Of a stretch of 64,000 bases of DNA, positions 55,933 through 64,000 are shown one piece after another (within the stretch, counting starts at the first letter, position 1; the number at the start of each line of letters is the position of its first letter). The position numbers and the translations under genes were made by a program. Source of the stretch: Verrucomicrobiia bacterium (GTDB taxonomy: Bacteria; Verrucomicrobiota; Verrucomicrobiia; Palsa-1439). The notes under the pieces are model-generated. The model saw nothing but the letters and a program-made list of their open reading frames with translations, did no database searches and had not been told where the DNA came from. The stretch covers positions 62,001 through 126,000 of the forward strand of contig JAJVHY010000012.1 of NCBI GenBank assembly GCA_022072455.1. Reading direction: 5' to 3'.

Positions 55933-56076
55933 ATGAACACGGAACGCGTCCCAGCCGATGGTGAAGCGTGGCTCGATCAATACCCTGCCGAAGTTCTCGA
56001 GATGGTTCTGAAAATCCTTCAAGCCCGCGAGAACTCGTCAGCGCAGCGCCCGAGCCGACGGTCACGGGGGACTTGA
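55933..56076 (+). CDS. Small ORF (47 residues), leaderless-type start
   Basis: Product MNTERVPADGEAWLDQYPAE then VLEMVLKILQARENS and a basic tail (PSRRSRGT). No SD; a TATA-like element lies about 27 nt upstream. A competing shorter frame starts at 55920. Too short for the usual cutoff; function unknown. Confidence 0.45.
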   Translation: MNTERVPADGEAWLDQYPAEVLEMVLKILQARENSSAQRPSRRSRGT

Positions 56077-56125
56077 ACGCTTTTGTGCAATGACCGTCGG
56101 GGCCATTAAACAAAACCGTGCAAGG

Positions 56126-56142
56126 GCCGAAAACCTTAAATA
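56126..56142 (+). promoter_or_regulatory. Archaeal-type BRE/TATA element of the tyrosine recombinase gene
   Basis: GCCGAAAACCTTAAATA. CTTAAATA (56135-56142) is centred about 27.5 nt before the ATG at 56166, with CCGAAAA in the BRE position. The ATG has no Shine-Dalgarno. The distance decides the start: the upstream ATG at 56118 would lie before the TATA element. Confidence 0.65.
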
Positions 56143-56165
56143 CCCCCTCGCCCTTGTACGATTAT

Positions 56166-57347
56166 ATGGATACCAAAATCAGCGTTCACCCGAATGTATT
56201 AGCAGCCAAGAAACGCGGAATTACCCAGTGGCGCGTACCACAATCAACCCGCAAGGAACTACTCCAGTTCATTTCCGACCTCGAACTCGGCAAAGTCAAC
56301 CGAGGCCGGAAGATCTCCGACGCCGCCCAAGTAAAATATCTGAACATGCTCAAGATCTCGTTGGAGTTCTTTCAACGTCCGACAGCGCGCCTCACACTCA
56401 AGCATGTGGAGGAATTCGAACGCGCACTGAGCACCGATCGAATTCGCTGTAAACGCAAAGACGCAGGTTATTCACATTGGACGAAGATTGGCGTCCGGAA
56501 AGCACTGAAGGTATTCTTGCGCTGGCGATTGGGTTCCGGCAAGGCGATCGTGCTCGTTGGCTGGCTGGACACACGGGACCGGGAGCAAACGCCGGATTTC
56601 TTGACGGAGTCAGAAATTGAACAACTCTACCGTCAGTGTCATACCCCAGAGCAACGCTACCTCATCACCGTATTGTTCGACTCGGGGGCCAGAATTGAGG
56701 AGTTCCTGAACATCCGTGCTGAAGACGTCCGCTTGCCTGACGAGAAGGAGAACTTCGTCAAGATCACGCTCAAAGAGGAATACAGCAAAACAAAAGGCCG
56801 AACGATATCTCTCTATTGGCGACATAGTCTGGAAGCAATCAGTACCTACGTGAAGCAACGCCTGGCCGAGGGCATTTCTGCAAAGGACCCAGTCTTTCGG
56901 CACACATACGGGGCCGTGCGCATGTTTCTGAAACGGGCCGGCCAAACAGTACTCAAGCGGCGAGTCTATCCGCACCTGTTGCGCCACAGTTCAGCAACCT
57001 TTTACGCGACACGACTCAATCGGCAAGAGCTCTGTTACCGTTATGGCTGGCGATTCAGCAGTGACATGCCGGACATTTACATCTCACGAGCCGGTATGGA
57101 AAACCGCGATTTAGACCTAAAGTTCACGAAAACTGAGATGAGCGACCTGAAGGATGATCTGGCCAAGCTCCAGCAACAAACCACAATCAAGGACGATCGG
57201 ATCGCAAAACTGGAGAACTCGCTCACCGAACTCCAGGAGAACTACCGACTCGTCGCGGAGATTCTGCAACACAGACCATCCATCGCCGACGTGGAAGCGG
57301 CGCTACGGCGAAAAAGGAAGTTACAAGAGGCTACACCGCGACCTTAA
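56166..57347 (+). CDS. Tyrosine recombinase / integrase of archaeal type
   Basis: A 393-residue integrase. A SAM-like N-terminal domain (to about 120) is followed by the catalytic domain with R176 (LFDSGARIEEFLNIR), HLLRHSSATF (H270, R273) and the nucleophile Y305 in SSDMPDIYISRAG. The YRYGW...SSDMPDIYI block resembles archaeal integrases rather than XerC/D. A C-terminal coiled coil (LQQQTTIKDDRIAKLENSL) follows. The start is chosen at 56166 because of the TATA element; it would have acted on its own attachment site, which I did not find. Confidence 0.88.
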   Translation: MDTKISVHPNVLAAKKRGITQWRVPQSTRKELLQFISDLELGKVNRGRKISDAAQVKYLNMLKISLEFFQRPTARLTLKHVEEFERALSTDRIRCKRKDAGYSHWTKIGVRKALKVFLRWRLGSGKAIVLVGWLDTRDREQTPDFLTESEIEQLYRQCHTPEQRYLITVLFDSGARIEEFLNIRAEDVRLPDEKENFVKITLKEEYSKTKGRTISLYWRHSLEAISTYVKQRLAEGISAKDPVFRHTYGAVRMFLKRAGQTVLKRRVYPHLLRHSSATFYATRLNRQELCYRYGWRFSSDMPDIYISRAGMENRDLDLKFTKTEMSDLKDDLAKLQQQTTIKDDRIAKLENSLTELQENYRLVAEILQHRPSIADVEAALRRKRKLQEATPRP

Positions 57348-57415
57348 CAGTAACGGCATTCAACACGAGCCCCTTTCCGCTCTCTATTCGTCGCATCAAT
57401 AGAAAGTGTGACGCA

Positions 57416-57432
57416 GCCGAAAGATTTATATA
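57416..57432 (+). promoter_or_regulatory. Archaeal-type BRE/TATA element of the secreted-protein gene
   Basis: GCCGAAAGATTTATATA, the clearest of the five. TTTATATA (57425-57432) is centred 25.5 nt before the ATG at 57454, and GCCGAAAG is an ideal BRE-like box. No Shine-Dalgarno precedes the ATG. Confidence 0.7.
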
Positions 57433-57453
57433 CACCCAGGACCTGTAACTACT

Positions 57454-58020
57454 ATGAAAAACTGGCCAGTGGTTGTGTCTCTCATTGTGGTGATTGTTCT
57501 CGGAGCGGGCACGATCCGAATAGATTCTGCCGCAGCCGCATTGGGCGGACAACCCGGACTAGTATCGTCGATTACTTGTGCGCGAATGAGCAGTCTGCTA
57601 GGCGAGTGGACGAATATTGACAACGAAACCCACAGTCTGACGCACTTAAGCATCTCCAGAACACGTGGGACATGGACAATTCGGGCTTGGGGAAGCTGCC
57701 ATCCTACAGATTGCGATTGGGGAAGAGTGACGCTGTGGACCTTCGGCGATTCCGTCACAGACAATTCGCCCAAATACGGGGTTGCTCACTGGAATGCTGG
57801 ATTCAAGGAAACACGGCTCACCTTGCGTGTTAATGGCGAGGAGTTGGTGGTGGAGACGAATACGTGTTTTGACGATAATTCAGGACGCGCCAACTATCGC
57901 TCGGTTGAGCGGCTTAGACGGTTACGGGTCCGGCAGACGCAGTGGATAGAATATTTGCCCCCTCACATCGCGCCGGTACTTACGGATTCGTACCGGCTCG
58001 AAAACACCGCCTCCAAATGA
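57454..58020 (+). CDS. Secreted hypothetical protein with WxPTDCDWG-like motif
   Basis: A 188-residue protein with a signal peptide (MKNWPVVVSLIVVIVLGAGT). The mature part has LLGEWTNIDNETHSLTHLSI and AWGSCHPTDCDWGRVTLWTF, a motif of a small lipocalin-like family found in several bacteria and archaea. Function unknown. The promoter is archaeal-like. It is the last gene of the accessory run before bacterial catabolic genes resume. Confidence 0.75.
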   Translation: MKNWPVVVSLIVVIVLGAGTIRIDSAAAALGGQPGLVSSITCARMSSLLGEWTNIDNETHSLTHLSISRTRGTWTIRAWGSCHPTDCDWGRVTLWTFGDSVTDNSPKYGVAHWNAGFKETRLTLRVNGEELVVETNTCFDDNSGRANYRSVERLRRLRVRQTQWIEYLPPHIAPVLTDSYRLENTASK

Positions 58021-58243
58021 GGTCGATCTCCGTGTGTTGGGCCTCATTATGGATCGCACGACCGAAATCCAAGATGGCGGAGGCGGCGACGGATGACTTT
58101 TGACGTCGCAGTCGTCACGCTACGGTTGCTAGCGGACGAACTCGTGCGGCAAGGCTGGCTGTAATCACCACCACGGCCCAGCGAGACAAGTTCTTGGTGA
58201 CGAGGACTCGGATGCCACTCAACCGAAAACTGGCCCGGCTCAA

Positions 58244-59887
58244 TCACCGCTCTGCGCCTGCACCCAGCGGGCGGAATCCAGGCCGGAGAAATGCAGCGTT
58301 GAGATCACCACCGGTCACCAGACGGCGCAGATAGGGCAGTGCGTGCTCGATGCGGCGCAGGCTCTCGGCGTACATCGCCGCGCAATTTGTGAAGTGTGAG
58401 CCATGTCCACCAATATTCAGGTCCACCGGTTCGTTAACCATTTGCTGGTACGATTTCAGAATGCCGCTGTGCTCGTCCGGCACGCTGTGGTTCGCGATGA
58501 TGAAACTCAGTCCATCCGCTTCGCCGCGACTCTGGATGGTGTCGCCGGTGAGCGCCAATCGCAGGCCGTTAAACGTCAGCAGATAGCCGGCGTGGCAATA
58601 ACAATGCCCCGGTAAGTGGATCGTCCGGATGACCACATCGTGCCAACGATGGGGGGTGTCATCTCGGAGCACGATGTCCACTGCGACCTGTTCCACGCCG
58701 ACGTTGTACCAAGGCAAGAGCGCCGCGTAGGGGTAGTTCCGCGGCGCGCGCACGACTTGCGCAACGAGATCTAGTGCACCCACTCGGCACTCAGGGAAAC
58801 GCTCACGCAGTACCGGTGCCATGTCACAATGATCGCCATGCACATGCGTGATCAGAGCCAAGTCAATCGTGCGCAACCCGCATTCACTTTCGAAGAGGTC
58901 CAGGTCGCGACGAAATGTTTCAACGCGTGTGGGCGATTCGTAGTCACACGGGCCAGGGTCGAACATCAGTCCGCGACCTTGGTCGTCGATGAGAAGAATA
59001 CAATTGCCGAAGTTATCAATCTGGTAGATCCCCCGATACAGTTGTCGGTACCGTCCTATCAGCGGATACTCACATGCCGGGGCCGGCACATATGCACCAC
59101 TCTGCCAACGGAGTGCCGCGTGGTACTCGTCAATGGCAGCGGCCAATGCCAGAGCTTGCAGCGGCCCATCGGCCATGACCGGCCCAGTCGCCGGGAAGTA
59201 ACGCGTGACCGGTAACTCCGCCAACGACCGCAAGATCGCCGGCAAGCTGGGTAACGCTGTCCCGCCATAGTTGATTTCGAGATCATAAATGTTGACCAGT
59301 TGCGCCGGTGCGCGCAGCAAGTCGCCGGTGAAGATCGCCAGCGACTCACCCGCCAACTCCAACACAAACCCCACGTGCGCCAAGCCGTGCCCCGGTAACG
59401 CGCGTACCACTAGGGTGAGGTCCTGCCATTGGAGTCGTTCTCCCTCGTGAAACGTTCCCGCGATCTTCAATGGCTTTTCCGGCGGAAACACGGTTACGCT
59501 ACCGGCAATCCCGTACTTCTCGCGCCCCAGGGTGATCGGCCAGTCAGCGGGATGGTCCCACCGGGTTTGAGTGGCGCGGGCGTAGCCGACCGGATCGCTC
59601 GCCAATTCCACGAGTTCCGTGTGCACGAGAATCCGTGCCGAGGGAAAGTGGTTTGCCTCGCGGCAGTGAGCCGGTTGCACATGCGTGTGCAGGATCAAGT
59701 CCGGCATCGGCAATCCCCGTTGCGCGATCCAGTCGCGGAGTTGCGGCAAATGGCAGTCGATCAACAGGCTCTTCCCGTGCCACACGACCAAGTGACTGGT
59801 GGCATCTTCCCCGACCAGCGAGTGAACGCGCAGCTCCGGTGCCAAGGTGGTGATGGATTGGTTCAATGGGCAATGTCCGAGGGACAC
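58244..59887 (-). CDS. Double metallo-beta-lactamase-fold protein
   Basis: A 547-residue protein made of two metallo-beta-lactamase-like halves. The C-terminal half has the intact metal motif LITHVHGDHCDMAPVL (HxHxDH) and later LPGHCYCHAGY. The N-terminal half has a degenerate motif (LILHTHVQPAHCREANHF) and probably no full metal site. Hydrolase or oxidoreductase substrate is unknown. Its start overlaps the 3' end of the fucosidase gene, so it is in one operon with it. Confidence 0.82.
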   Translation of the reverse strand: MSLGHCPLNQSITTLAPELRVHSLVGEDATSHLVVWHGKSLLIDCHLPQLRDWIAQRGLPMPDLILHTHVQPAHCREANHFPSARILVHTELVELASDPVGYARATQTRWDHPADWPITLGREKYGIAGSVTVFPPEKPLKIAGTFHEGERLQWQDLTLVVRALPGHGLAHVGFVLELAGESLAIFTGDLLRAPAQLVNIYDLEINYGGTALPSLPAILRSLAELPVTRYFPATGPVMADGPLQALALAAAIDEYHAALRWQSGAYVPAPACEYPLIGRYRQLYRGIYQIDNFGNCILLIDDQGRGLMFDPGPCDYESPTRVETFRRDLDLFESECGLRTIDLALITHVHGDHCDMAPVLRERFPECRVGALDLVAQVVRAPRNYPYAALLPWYNVGVEQVAVDIVLRDDTPHRWHDVVIRTIHLPGHCYCHAGYLLTFNGLRLALTGDTIQSRGEADGLSFIIANHSVPDEHSGILKSYQQMVNEPVDLNIGGHGSHFTNCAAMYAESLRRIEHALPYLRRLVTGGDLNAAFLRPGFRPLGAGAER

Positions 59888-61125
59888 GGGTCGTAATGCG
59901 GATGCGGCCCGTGCGGCCCGCGCAATCCACCAGTTTGGTATATGACTGGCCGGCGGTCGCAGTCCAACCGGATCACTGGACAGACTGGATCAGGCGGAGT
60001 TTCCGGCAAACCCGTCAAGACTAGCCGCCCGTCTGTTTGCGTGAAGGTCACCGGCCGGTTCACGCCTAGTAAGGCAGCGGACTGCACTTTCGTTTCCATC
60101 CCGCCCAGTGTCGCCGTCGTGCCTGGCCAGCGACGCACCAGCCAATACAACGATCGGCCGCGCGTTGTCACCGGACCGGCATGATTCCAGTCGCCACGAT
60201 GATTACCTCTCTCGTGGAAATCAAACGTGAAGCGTTCGGTGTCGAAGATTGCTTCCGCGCCGCCGCGCTTCAGCCACGCACCGACCGCTGCCAACACGCG
60301 CACCGATTCTTCCGGCACCGAACCGTCGCCGCGCGGGCCGATGTTGAGCAACAGATTACCTTGACCTTGCGCGCAGGTCGCGAGCAGGTCGACGACCTGG
60401 CCCGGTGTCTTCCAATTGTGATCGCCGGCATGGTAACCCCAACTTTCGTTAAGCGTCAGGCAGGCCTCCCACGGGCGCCACGGTTTTGGCGAGCCGAGAT
60501 GGCCTTCGGGCGTGGCGAAATCGCCGGGGAGACCATTGCGGCCATTGAAAAGGATGTGCGGCTGGATGGAGCGGACCATTGCGTTCATCTCTTCGGCGCG
60601 CCAGCCCTCGGCATTGAACGGCCACCAACCGTCGTACCAGAGTACATCGATCGGATTATACTTAGTGACGAGTTCCCGGATCCGCGCGAAGGTATTTACG
60701 ATGAACTTCTCGTACGCCACCCTGTCTTCCATCGCGTCCACCGCGTCCGGCTGATCCATCCAGTTATTAAGCGAATGATAGAGTGCGATGCGCAGGCCAC
60801 ATTTTCGACAAGCGGCAATCAGCTCACCGGTCAAGTCACGTTTCGATTTGAAACTGCTGAACTGCGTATCATACAGCCGGTACCCGTCGTGATGCATCGT
60901 CGTGAACGTCACGTACCGCATCCCCCCCGCCACCGCAAGATCGGCGATGGTTTTCGCGTCGAATTTCTCCGCGAGAAAAGAAGGCGCGAGCTTGGCGTAC
61001 TCGACGGGTGGAATCTGCTCCCGATTCATCACCCACTCCCCACGCCCCAACAATGAGTACAGCCCGTAATGGACAAACAGTCCGTACCGCGCTTCCGCGA
61101 ACCAGGTTGTGTTTTCTGAATTCAT
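59863..61125 (-). CDS. Alpha-L-fucosidase (GH29)
   Basis: A 420-residue glycoside hydrolase family 29 enzyme. Conserved parts: FAEARYGLFVHYGLYSLLG, MRYVTFTTMHHDGYRLYDTQ and the nucleophile in VLWYDGWWPFN (D165). C-terminal NLLLNIGPRGDGSVPEESV also fits the family. No signal peptide. Probably takes part in fucose-containing polysaccharide degradation with the sulfatase upstream. Confidence 0.93.
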   Translation of the reverse strand: MNSENTTWFAEARYGLFVHYGLYSLLGRGEWVMNREQIPPVEYAKLAPSFLAEKFDAKTIADLAVAGGMRYVTFTTMHHDGYRLYDTQFSSFKSKRDLTGELIAACRKCGLRIALYHSLNNWMDQPDAVDAMEDRVAYEKFIVNTFARIRELVTKYNPIDVLWYDGWWPFNAEGWRAEEMNAMVRSIQPHILFNGRNGLPGDFATPEGHLGSPKPWRPWEACLTLNESWGYHAGDHNWKTPGQVVDLLATCAQGQGNLLLNIGPRGDGSVPEESVRVLAAVGAWLKRGGAEAIFDTERFTFDFHERGNHRGDWNHAGPVTTRGRSLYWLVRRWPGTTATLGGMETKVQSAALLGVNRPVTFTQTDGRLVLTGLPETPPDPVCPVIRLDCDRRPVIYQTGGLRGPHGPHPHYDPCPSDIAH

Positions 61126-61349
61126 AATGCCCCCGCTACCGGTGACGCTCTCGTCTGCCCATTGCGCGGCTTCTCACGATCCGGCAAGGAAACTGGCGCG
61201 CGACAGCATGCGTGTTGGGTTGACAACGATGTGTCGTACGCCTGCCCGGCGAGTTGGCCAATGTGCGGCGTCAAGGTAAACAGGTTGCCGCGGCAACCCA
61301 GCCGCCGGCGCGGGCTTGATATTGTGCAGGATGAGGACATTCTGGTGGT
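61126..61349. other. Spacer between sulfatase and fucosidase
   Basis: About 220 bp. A minus-strand frame ending at 61174 continues from within the sulfatase gene (product tail VYLDAAHWPTRRAGVRHIVV), but it has no recognised family. It may be a remnant of a gene. No terminator is clear. Confidence 0.4.
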
Positions 61350-62870
61350 TCATGAGCATTTCTGTGGTTGGGTTGGTTCGTCCGTGCCTCCCCGCATCCA
61401 CCACAACTCTTCCCAATCGGCATCTCCGAAATTTCTCTGCGGGACACCCGGGGTGCTTCTGCCGTGGCGCACGTAATCCGTCAGCAATTCCTTCAGCTTG
61501 GCGACGATGTCCGGATGCTCTGCGAACACATTCCGACGCTCTCCGATGTCCGCCGTCAAGTCGTAGAGTTGGATCGCCGGTAACCCGGCGCATTCCTGGC
61601 CCGGCCGCGGCGAACTCCAGCCACCGGAGCCGGGGCACATCTCGAGTTTCCAGCGGCCTTGCCGGATAGAGAATGAACCATCAAACGAATGATGAATGGT
61701 GGCTTCCCGCAAGGAATGATCCAGCTTCTCGCCACGCCACGCCGCTAGGTTGCTCACGCTGTCCTCACCGGCGTGGTCGGGAAGTTTTTCCTGCAGGATG
61801 TCCGCACAGGTCGCCAGCAGATCAATCAAGCACACCGGTTCGTCGCAAACCGCACCAGCCGCGAGGCGGCGCGGCCAGCGGATGATCAGAGGAATACGGT
61901 GACCTCCTTCATATATATCGGCTTTGTGCCCGCGGAACACGTAGCTGGGATTGTGACCGCACCGGGTCAGTTCCGGAAAGCCCGCCATCGGCGAGCAACC
62001 GTTGTCAGAAGCAAAAATCAGGATGGTGTTGTCCGCGACGCCGTTCCGTTCGAGGGCCGCCATCACTTGGCCGACGACATCGTCAACCTGAAGACAGAAA
62101 TCGCCGTAGGCATTGGTCTTGGATTTCCCCAGGAATGCCGGGGTCGGCAGGATCGGCGTATGCGGGGCCGGCAAGGAAAAATACAAGAAGAACGGGCGAC
62201 CTTCCCGGGTGCGCTCGTCAATGGATTGCACCGCTCGTTGTGTCAATTTCGGGAGCACTTCGTCATGCTGGAAATCCGGCGCAATCGGGCCGGCGCGCCA
62301 GAATGTTTTTCCTTCATTGGCGGGGATGATGCGATCCGGCCGCGCGGTGGGGCGCTCATTTGCCACATAGACGTATGGCGGCATATCCAGCGAAGCGCTG
62401 ATCCCAAAGAAACAGTCGAATCCCACACTGACCGGCCCATTGGTAATCCTCCCGGCGAAGTCCACCTCGTCCGGCCTGTCGCTCCGCATGGGCCAGTTCC
62501 AGCCGAGATGCCATTTGCCGATGCAGGCGGTGGCGTAACCGTGTTGCTTGAGGAACGAAGCTACCGTCATTCGTCCCGGCTCGATTACCGGCGGGGAATA
62601 TCCCTCCGTCACATGCTTTTTCAGCCACGAACGCCAGTTGTAACGACCGGTCAGAAGGCTGTAGCGCGACGGCGTGCAGACCGCCGAACTGGCGTGGGCA
62701 TCCCGAAAAATCATCCCCCTTGCGGCCAGTCGGTCCAGGTGCGGCGTTTGGATTCGCGATTGGCCATTCAGACAGGACAGGTCGCCGTAGCCCATATCAT
62801 CGGCGAGGATGTAAACCAGGTTGGGTTGATCAATGGCCAAGGCACGAGGGTCTTTCTGCAAGCTGATCAT
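61350..62870 (-). CDS. Sulfatase (formylglycine-dependent)
   Basis: A 506-residue type I sulfatase. The modification site is CTPSR at C65 (SSAVCTPSRYSLLTGRYNW), where Cys becomes formylglycine. Metal ligands are in VYILADDMGYGDL and ILIFASDNGC. No signal peptide is seen. With the fucosidase it suggests degradation of sulfated fucan-like polysaccharide. A formylglycine-generating enzyme is not in the window. Confidence 0.95.
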   Translation of the reverse strand: MISLQKDPRALAIDQPNLVYILADDMGYGDLSCLNGQSRIQTPHLDRLAARGMIFRDAHASSAVCTPSRYSLLTGRYNWRSWLKKHVTEGYSPPVIEPGRMTVASFLKQHGYATACIGKWHLGWNWPMRSDRPDEVDFAGRITNGPVSVGFDCFFGISASLDMPPYVYVANERPTARPDRIIPANEGKTFWRAGPIAPDFQHDEVLPKLTQRAVQSIDERTREGRPFFLYFSLPAPHTPILPTPAFLGKSKTNAYGDFCLQVDDVVGQVMAALERNGVADNTILIFASDNGCSPMAGFPELTRCGHNPSYVFRGHKADIYEGGHRIPLIIRWPRRLAAGAVCDEPVCLIDLLATCADILQEKLPDHAGEDSVSNLAAWRGEKLDHSLREATIHHSFDGSFSIRQGRWKLEMCPGSGGWSSPRPGQECAGLPAIQLYDLTADIGERRNVFAEHPDIVAKLKELLTDYVRHGRSTPGVPQRNFGDADWEELWWMRGGTDEPTQPQKCS

Positions 62871-63649
62871 TTCAATCCGGCGACTCCAAAGGCCCGCGCT
62901 GCGTTCGCGAACAGAATCTTGTGTTTGTCCGTGTCCGCAAGCCGCGCGAACAAAACTTTGCTGACCTGCTGCGCTAGGGAAAATAGCGGCTGATCGCTAC
63001 CCCAAACGATCTGGTCGGCACCCACCGTCCGGACAAAGTGCTCCAGTAAATTGGTGTGCTCACGGGAATACGTCAGGTCGAGATAAAAGTTGCGGGCCTG
63101 CCGCGCGGCATCAACGTAGGGTTGATACGTAAAATCGCTCCCCGCATGCGCGGCGAAAAACACCACGTCCGGGTGAGACCGGGCCGCACGATCATACCCG
63201 GTCAATTGTCCACCCCAGGTGTGCGCCAACACCGGCCAGTGTTGCGCCGCCGCAAATTCCCAGGCCGGTTCGAAGCGCGGATCATCGTACGGCACCCCTT
63301 GTTGATAGACCTTGATCCCCTTGAATCCGGGAGTCGCCCGACACCGTTCCAACTCGGGCAGGATTAGGTCTGGATAGTTGGCATTGATGTGGACGTAACC
63401 CACAAACCGCTGTGGCTGTCGCCGCAACAGGTCGGTCACCTGGTCGTTGCCGCGACGGATGTCGCCGGCAATCGCCTGCAACGAACTGATCGCCGTCACA
63501 CTCACGCCGACGCGATCCATTTCCGCCAGATGCGCCTCGATCCCGAACGCGTCGAACAACGCCCACTCGCCAACGTGCGAGTGCATGTCAAAGACCGGGA
63601 AATCGAGTTTGCGCCCGGTCCGCCCATACTGAATCAACGCGTCGCTCAC
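62867..63649 (-). CDS. Amidohydrolase 2 family protein
   Basis: A 260-residue TIM-barrel hydrolase/decarboxylase-like protein. FDMHSHVGEWALFD has the HxH metal motif; further ligands are in FFAAHAGSDF and VWGSDQPLF. It overlaps the sulfatase by 4 nt and the next amidohydrolase by 4 nt. Confidence 0.88.
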   Translation of the reverse strand: MSDALIQYGRTGRKLDFPVFDMHSHVGEWALFDAFGIEAHLAEMDRVGVSVTAISSLQAIAGDIRRGNDQVTDLLRRQPQRFVGYVHINANYPDLILPELERCRATPGFKGIKVYQQGVPYDDPRFEPAWEFAAAQHWPVLAHTWGGQLTGYDRAARSHPDVVFFAAHAGSDFTYQPYVDAARQARNFYLDLTYSREHTNLLEHFVRTVGADQIVWGSDQPLFSLAQQVSKVLFARLADTDKHKILFANAARAFGVAGLK

Positions 63650-64000
63650 CAGCGCACCTCCGTCATCAATTGTTCGATATTACCCGCCAGAATGAGCGCC
63701 TTGTCGGCGGCGGCCAGTTCGCAGTACATCACCATCCCGACCAACCCGCCCGGCCCATAGTGCGGTAACCCTGACCCGAACAACAGTCGTTTCGCCCCGA
63801 AATGTCGTACCCACCGCTCGACGCCGCCCGGCGGGACGTAGGTGTGGCCCAAACACGCACGCAACTCCGGGTGTTGCCGCAGCAGCGGGTACAACCACAC
63901 GTCCGCGCGGTAGCCGAGGTTCGTCACCACCAGCCGCAACGCCGGGAATTCCCGGCACCACTGCTGCACGCGGTCCGGTGGCACCTCCTCGGCCGACACC
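63646..64000 (-). CDS. Amidohydrolase 2 family protein (5' end outside window)
   Basis: The C-terminal 118 residues of another amidohydrolase. It contains LRLVVTNLGYRADVWLYPLL and the Asp-like end KRLLFGSGLPHYGPGG, which parallels the VWGSDQP motif of the downstream paralogue but has Gly in place of Asp. The 5' end lies to the right of the window. Its stop overlaps the next gene. Confidence 0.75.
   Translation of the reverse strand, partial: VSAEEVPPDRVQQWCREFPALRLVVTNLGYRADVWLYPLLRQHPELRACLGHTYVPPGGVERWVRHFGAKRLLFGSGLPHYGPGGLVGMVMYCELAAADKALILAGNIEQLMTEVRW

Noticed and set aside
30499-58020. A second copy of the tRNA-His 3' end as the other attachment site
   Set aside because: I looked by eye for the T-arm and acceptor sequence and did not find it, so no right border is called. 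A motif search is needed to be sure.
61174-61638. Possible gene between sulfatase and fucosidase
   Set aside because: Most of the frame overlaps the sulfatase coding region and I see no family signal; the tail may be a remnant.

Overview
The window reads as a chromosome segment of a Gram-negative bacterium. It carries Kdo synthesis genes (kdsA, kdsB), a type IV pilus or type II secretion ATPase and outer-membrane/TPR proteins. A small TIGR04073-like exosortase-associated protein, a REP-like palindrome inside mutL, a sulfatase and a fucosidase fit Verrucomicrobiota. That placement is inference; no marker gene was searched.

Layout. Positions 1-30.4 kb are mostly housekeeping genes: gatC-gatA-gatB-pilB on the minus strand, queD with a pterin-reductase-like SDR, a TPR protein, xseA, a DbpA-type RNA helicase, an amidase, nitrilase, citrate synthase, sucC-small ORF-sucD, an RNase D-like nuclease, a GT39-like membrane protein, kdsB-pyrG-(toxin-antitoxin)-kdsA, a CBM20-esterase, mutL and an outer-membrane protein. 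At 30.44-30.52 kb lies tRNA-His(GTG). The gene of a large serine recombinase ends inside the 3' end of this tRNA, which marks the left edge of an accessory region reaching to about 58 kb.

The centre of the accessory region is a compact minus-strand operon (about 41.4-32.5 kb). It encodes a ubiquitin-like conjugation set: a RING-like binuclear zinc protein, a HerA/FtsK-type ATPase with a C-terminal winged helix, a PD-(D/E)XK-like nuclease, two small membrane proteins, a membrane-anchored JAB/JAMM peptidase, an E2-like protein, a 73-residue orphan, an E1-like adenylating enzyme and an 822-residue protein with Ig-like repeats. Beside it are a DUF4384-like protein and an SRPBCC-CHAT protease. No diglycine ubiquitin-like modifier is recognisable, so the modified molecule is unknown.

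A glycosyltransferase, a DUF4143 ATPase and a second HerA-type cluster follow. From 49.4 to 58.0 kb all genes lie on the plus strand: a DUF433/PIN pair, a winged-helix protein, SSB, a WGR-ATP-dependent DNA ligase fusion, a MoxR-VWA pair, an archaeal-type tyrosine recombinase and a secreted protein. Five of these genes have an archaeal-looking BRE/TATA element centred 25-28 nt before the start codon, with no Shine-Dalgarno; genes inside the runs have good Shine-Dalgarno sites. This is the pattern of archaeal leaderless transcription and suggests a cross-domain mobile element (or an assembly chimera).

Positions 58.2-64 kb return to ordinary bacterial catabolism: a double metallo-beta-lactamase-fold protein, a GH29 fucosidase, a sulfatase and two amidohydrolases, the last one cut by the window edge.
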